Shown here: piece after piece, positions 61,051 to 64,000 of the stretch
How the letters are laid out: every line of letters starts with the position of its first letter
Numbering within the stretch: the stretch's first letter is position 1
Origin: Ramlibacter agri
GTDB taxonomy: Bacteria > Pseudomonadota > Gammaproteobacteria > Burkholderiales > Burkholderiaceae_C
DNA length: 64,000 nucleotides
Direction: 5' to 3'
Assembly (NCBI RefSeq): GCF_012927085.1
Contig: NZ_JABBFX010000001.1
Span: 3,100,001 to 3,164,000, forward strand
Made by a program: the position numbers and the translations under genes
The notes under the pieces: model-generated
What the model was told of the DNA's origin: nothing
The model's database searches: none
Seen by the model: only the letters and a program-made list of their open reading frames with translations

Positions 61051-61178
61051 GCCCCGCTTGTCCGTGCGCGGACGCGGTGCCAAAATCCGCCGGCACTCGA
61101 CGGCCCGTCCCCCGCAGTCCATGAAGCGTCCGCGAGCAGCTCGCGCCACGCTCGTTCTTCCGTACGGGAGGATTCCTC

Positions 61179-62297
61179 GTGGACTACGTTGCCGCACTCG
61201 ACTCCGTCATCGCCAGCACCATCGCGGAGCTGGCGCCCGTCACCGACCGGCAGGCCGCCTTTCCGCGCGCCGGCATCCAGGCGCTGCAGGACGCGGGCCT
61301 GCTGGGCCTGGTCAGCAGCCCTGAAGTCGGCGGCGCCGGCCTGGGCCTGGCGGAGGCCAGCCGCGTCGTGCGGCGGCTCGGCCAGTCCTGCCCCTCCACG
61401 GCCATGGTCGTCTGCATGCACTACTGCGCCACCGCGGTGCTGGAGCAGGCGGCTGGACCGCGTGAAGCGCGGCAGGCCATCGCCGCGGGCAAGCACCTGA
61501 GCACCTTGGCTTTCAGCGAAGCCGAATCGCGCAGCCACTTCTGGGCGCCGGCCAGCACGGCCCGGAGCGACGGTGCGGAGGTCGTGCTCGACGCCCGCAA
61601 GAGCTTCGCGACTTCCGCCTTCGAGGCGGACTCGTATGTCTGGTCCAGCAAGCCGCTGGCAGCCGAAGGGGCGAGCACGCTGTGGCTGGTGGATGCGCGC
61701 CTGCCTGGCCTCACCCAGCCGGGCGCCTTCGACGGCCTGGGCCTGCGCGGCAATGCGTCCTCGCCGATCACGGCGGAAGGCGTGCGCATCCCCGCGGAGC
61801 TGCGCATCGGCGAGGACGGCAAGGGCTTCGACCTGATGATGGGCGTGGTGCTGCCCTGGTTCAGCGTACTCAACGCATCGGCCTCGGTGGGCATCATGGA
61901 AGGGTCGATCGAGCGTGCCTGCGCCCACGCCGGCAAGACGCGCCACCAGCACCTCGGAAGCTCGCTGGCCGACCTGCCGACGATCCGCGCCTACCTGGCG
62001 CGCGGCCGCATCAAGACCGACATGGCCAACTGCCTGCTGCAGGACACGCTGGCCGCGATCGCCGCCAATCGCCCCGACACGATGCTGCGCGTGCTGGAGG
62101 TCAAGTGCGCGGCGGCCGAAAGCGCGCTGGAGGTGACCGACATCGCCATGCGCGTGTGCGGCGGCGCCGCTTTCCGCAAGGACCTGGGCATCGAGCGCCT
62201 GTTCCGCGACGCCCGCGCCGCCCACGTGATGGCGCCGACCACCGACGTGCTGTACGACTTCATCGGCAAGGCCATCACCGGCCTGCCGCTGTTCTGA
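61179..62297 (+). CDS. Acyl-CoA dehydrogenase-like flavoprotein
   Basis: This 372-residue protein starts at GTG 61179 with GGGAGG upstream. The acyl-CoA dehydrogenase fold is seen in ALQDAGLLGLVSSPEVGGAG, ISTLAFSE-like HLSTLAFSEAESRSHFWAP, a beta domain and a C-terminal helical domain with MRVCGGAAFRKDLGIERLFR and DARAAHVMAPTTDVLYDFIG. Family members include acyl-CoA dehydrogenases and flavin monooxygenases of the DszC type; I cannot tell which. It heads a plus-strand unit with a PhnD-like and a ferritin-like gene, 10 bases apart from the former, so it probably acts with them. Confidence 0.8.
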   Translation: MDYVAALDSVIASTIAELAPVTDRQAAFPRAGIQALQDAGLLGLVSSPEVGGAGLGLAEASRVVRRLGQSCPSTAMVVCMHYCATAVLEQAAGPREARQAIAAGKHLSTLAFSEAESRSHFWAPASTARSDGAEVVLDARKSFATSAFEADSYVWSSKPLAAEGASTLWLVDARLPGLTQPGAFDGLGLRGNASSPITAEGVRIPAELRIGEDGKGFDLMMGVVLPWFSVLNASASVGIMEGSIERACAHAGKTRHQHLGSSLADLPTIRAYLARGRIKTDMANCLLQDTLAAIAANRPDTMLRVLEVKCAAAESALEVTDIAMRVCGGAAFRKDLGIERLFRDARAAHVMAPTTDVLYDFIGKAITGLPLF

Positions 62298-62307
62298 AAG
62301 CCGAACC

Positions 62308-63168
62308 ATGGAAGATTGCACGCTGGTCCTGGGCGCCGTCGCCTACGCCCCCAAGGTCGTGACCATCTGGGAAGGCTTCAAGGCCTTCTTCGTGCAGCAC
62401 GGGCTGCCCTTCGACTACGTGCTGTATTCCAACTACGAGCGGCAGGTGGAGGCGCAGTTCGCGGGCAACGTCGCGGTGGCCTGGAACTCACCCCTGGCTT
62501 GGGTGCGAGCGCGGCGCATCGGGGCGGCGCGCGGGCTGGAAGTGCAGGCGGTGGCGATGCGTGACAGTGACCGCGACCTGCGCTCGGTGCTGGCCGTGCG
62601 CAGCGGCGCCGGCGTCGCCACGCTGGACGACCTGCACGGAAGGCGCATCGGCTTCGGCGCGGTCGATTCGCCGCAGGCCACCTTGCTGCCGCTGGACCAC
62701 CTGCGCCGTGCGGGCCTGGTGGCCGGGCGTGACTATGCGCCGCGCCTGTTCGACGTCCTGGGCGGCAAGCATGGCGACCACGTGGGCGGCGAGCGCGATG
62801 CGGCGCAGGCGCTGGTGGACGGCGCGGTCGACGCCGCGTGGATGATCGACGGCAACTACCTCGCCTTCTCTGCCGACGGCACCTTGCCCGCAGGCGCGAC
62901 CACCATCCTGGACCGGACGGCGCCCTTCGACCACTGCAACTTCACCGTGAGCCCGGGCGCGCCCGAGGCGCAGGTGCGCAGCTTCACGGCGCTGCTGATG
63001 GAGATGCGCTGGGACGATCCGGCGGTGCGTCCGCTGCTGGAACTGGAAGGCCTGAAGCAATGGCTGCCGGGCCGCACCTCCGGCTACACGGCGCTGGAGC
63101 GCGCGGCCACCGACGAGGGCTTCTATGACGCCGCCGGACGCATCACCGCGCGCGACTATCGCTATTGA
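62308..63168 (+). CDS. PhnD/SsuA-like substrate-binding protein without signal peptide
   Basis: This 286-residue type II periplasmic-binding-protein fold has LVLGAVAYAPKVVTIWEGFK, YSNYERQVEAQFAGNVAVAW, LDDLHGRRIGFGAVDSPQAT and DAAQALVDGAVDAAWMIDGN, as in phosphate/phosphonate-binding PhnD proteins. It begins MEDCTLVLG with no leader, so it should stay in the cytosol. That is odd for a transporter subunit, and no permease or ATPase is visible. It may be an enzyme-like or sensing derivative. It sits between a flavoprotein and a ferritin-like protein. Function unknown. Confidence 0.75.
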   Translation: MEDCTLVLGAVAYAPKVVTIWEGFKAFFVQHGLPFDYVLYSNYERQVEAQFAGNVAVAWNSPLAWVRARRIGAARGLEVQAVAMRDSDRDLRSVLAVRSGAGVATLDDLHGRRIGFGAVDSPQATLLPLDHLRRAGLVAGRDYAPRLFDVLGGKHGDHVGGERDAAQALVDGAVDAAWMIDGNYLAFSADGTLPAGATTILDRTAPFDHCNFTVSPGAPEAQVRSFTALLMEMRWDDPAVRPLLELEGLKQWLPGRTSGYTALERAATDEGFYDAAGRITARDYRY

Positions 63169-64000
63169 CGCCCTCGGCATGGACCAGGGCGCGCACCTGC
63201 TGGTGAAGCGCGCGCTGGCCGAAGTGCAGCCCGGTGAAACGCTGCGCGTGGACGGCAGCGGTCCGCATTGGGACGTGCCGCTGCTCGCCTGGTGCCGCCA
63301 GCACGGGCACGCTGCCGAGACCTGTTCGGACCATGTGCTGGTGACGCGCGGGCCGTTCCAGCAAGGCCGCTGGGCCGGCGCCGCGCAGGCGGGCCAGGCC
63401 AGCCTGGACGCGGTCGGCGCCCTGGCCGAACGTGCGCCCCCCGTCTGGGGCCTCGCGGCCCGCGGCGCGCAGGTCGAAGCGGGCAGCCCCGGGTTCGTGT
63501 TCCGCCTCGACGAGAAGACCGCGGTCTGGGCCGAGAACGCCGCGGCGCTGTACCGGCAGGCGCTGGCCTCGCAATGGGATCCGGAAACGGCGATCGATTG
63601 GCGGCAGGACTTCGTGCTGCCCGAGGCGGTGGAGGACGCGGTCGTCCAGGTGATGACCTACCTGGTCGAGAACGAGAACGCGGCGCTGCTGGTGCCGGCG
63701 CGCCACCTGGGCCAGGTGCATCCGCATTTCCGCGAAGTGATGCAGCTGCTGGCGATCCAGTGCGCGGACGAAGCGCGGCACGTCGAGGTGTTCACGCGGC
63801 GCGCGCTGCTGCACCGGGCCAACCCGGCGCTGTCCGGCGCGGGCGGGCAGGCGTCCTTGCGCACGCTGTTCGACAGCCCGGATTTCTCCACCAGCGCCTT
63901 GCTGCTGTCGGTGCTGGGCGAGGGCAGTTTCGTCAACCTGCTGGGTTTCCTGCAGGCGCATGCGCCCGACCCGGTCACGCGCCAGATCGCTCGGCTGGTG
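63125..64000 (+). CDS. TusA-like plus ferritin-like domain protein (partial, runs off the window)
   Basis: The frame is open from ATG 63125 to the window end with no stop (292 codons); ATG 63179 is the other candidate start. Residues about 11-75 resemble the TusA/sulfur-carrier fold (ATIAIDALGMDQGAHLLVKR, then VDGSGPHWDVPLLAWCRQHG). The TusA cysteine position is not clearly conserved. From about 165 a ferritin-like four-helix pattern begins, with ENENAALLVPARHLGQVHPH and the E-x2-H pair in CADEARHVEVFTRRALLHRA (E216, H219), a likely diiron site. It overlaps the PhnD-like gene by 44 bases (or follows by 10). Function unknown; probably an oxidoreductase. Confidence 0.7.
   Translation, partial: MTPPDASPRATIAIDALGMDQGAHLLVKRALAEVQPGETLRVDGSGPHWDVPLLAWCRQHGHAAETCSDHVLVTRGPFQQGRWAGAAQAGQASLDAVGALAERAPPVWGLAARGAQVEAGSPGFVFRLDEKTAVWAENAAALYRQALASQWDPETAIDWRQDFVLPEAVEDAVVQVMTYLVENENAALLVPARHLGQVHPHFREVMQLLAIQCADEARHVEVFTRRALLHRANPALSGAGGQASLRTLFDSPDFSTSALLLSVLGEGSFVNLLGFLQAHAPDPVTRQIARLV

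Overview
The window is 64 kb of high-GC, densely packed bacterial chromosome. Gene content and order (glyA-nrdR, ribD-ribE...ribBA-ribH-nusB, ybgC-tolQRA, alaS, dnaE, Bug-type solute-binding proteins) point to a betaproteobacterium of the order Burkholderiales, most like Comamonadaceae (Ramlibacter/Variovorax-type). That placement is an inference from gene content; no rRNA is present. I see no phage, insertion sequence, integrase or CRISPR array. Mobile-type signal is limited to three dispersed palindromic repeats.

Layout. 1-4385: end of a drug-efflux MFS gene, a LuxR-type regulator, an aldo/keto reductase, a small DUF3606 protein, pncB and a TM-helix channel-like protein. 4510-8207: an iron island with a Fur-box-like site, a TonB-dependent siderophore receptor, a PiuC-type hydroxylase and a PepSY-type membrane protein. 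8214-13778: a minus-strand sugar operon (fucU, lactonase-type amidohydrolase, ribose-type ABC transporter, SDR dehydrogenase) that fits oxidation of L-fucose or a similar sugar. 13889-18935: an FkbM methyltransferase, alaS, a thioredoxin-fold protein and a transglutaminase. 18936-24441: trmB, gluQ, a LysR regulator divergent from pirin-doxX-pirin, and trhO. 24497-27958: dnaE. 27963-31023: two solute-binding proteins around a TauD-family dioxygenase.

31260-42721 is a long minus-strand block: ribD, ribE, a two-component pair, ribBA, ribH, nusB, an aminotransferase, ybgC, tolQ, tolR, tolA. Many joints are 4-nt overlaps. RibBA has lost the zinc-cysteine motif of its GTP cyclohydrolase II half. 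42793-46210: a lone pseudopilin, nrdR, glyA behind a recognisable ZTP riboswitch, and a lytic transglycosylase with a long leader.

46211-47179 is the only gene-free stretch over 300 bases. It holds a run of six hairpins ending in an intrinsic terminator, a candidate structured RNA, just before a 1009-residue DUF349 protein. 50216-57458: mtfA, lpxH, two cyclophilins, an L,D-transpeptidase, a TPR protein, cysS and an HhH-GPD DNA glycosylase. 57501-61050: accA, tilS, lysC and tRNA-Ser(GCT) with a textbook terminator. 61179-64000: an unassigned cluster of an acyl-CoA-dehydrogenase-like flavoprotein, a PhnD-like binding protein with no signal peptide, and a TusA-like plus ferritin-like protein cut by the window edge.

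The most promising items for follow-up are the structured RNA before DUF349, the flavoprotein/PhnD-like/ferritin-like cluster, the sensor pair inside the riboflavin operon, and repeated TTGA stop/start overlaps at operon joints.
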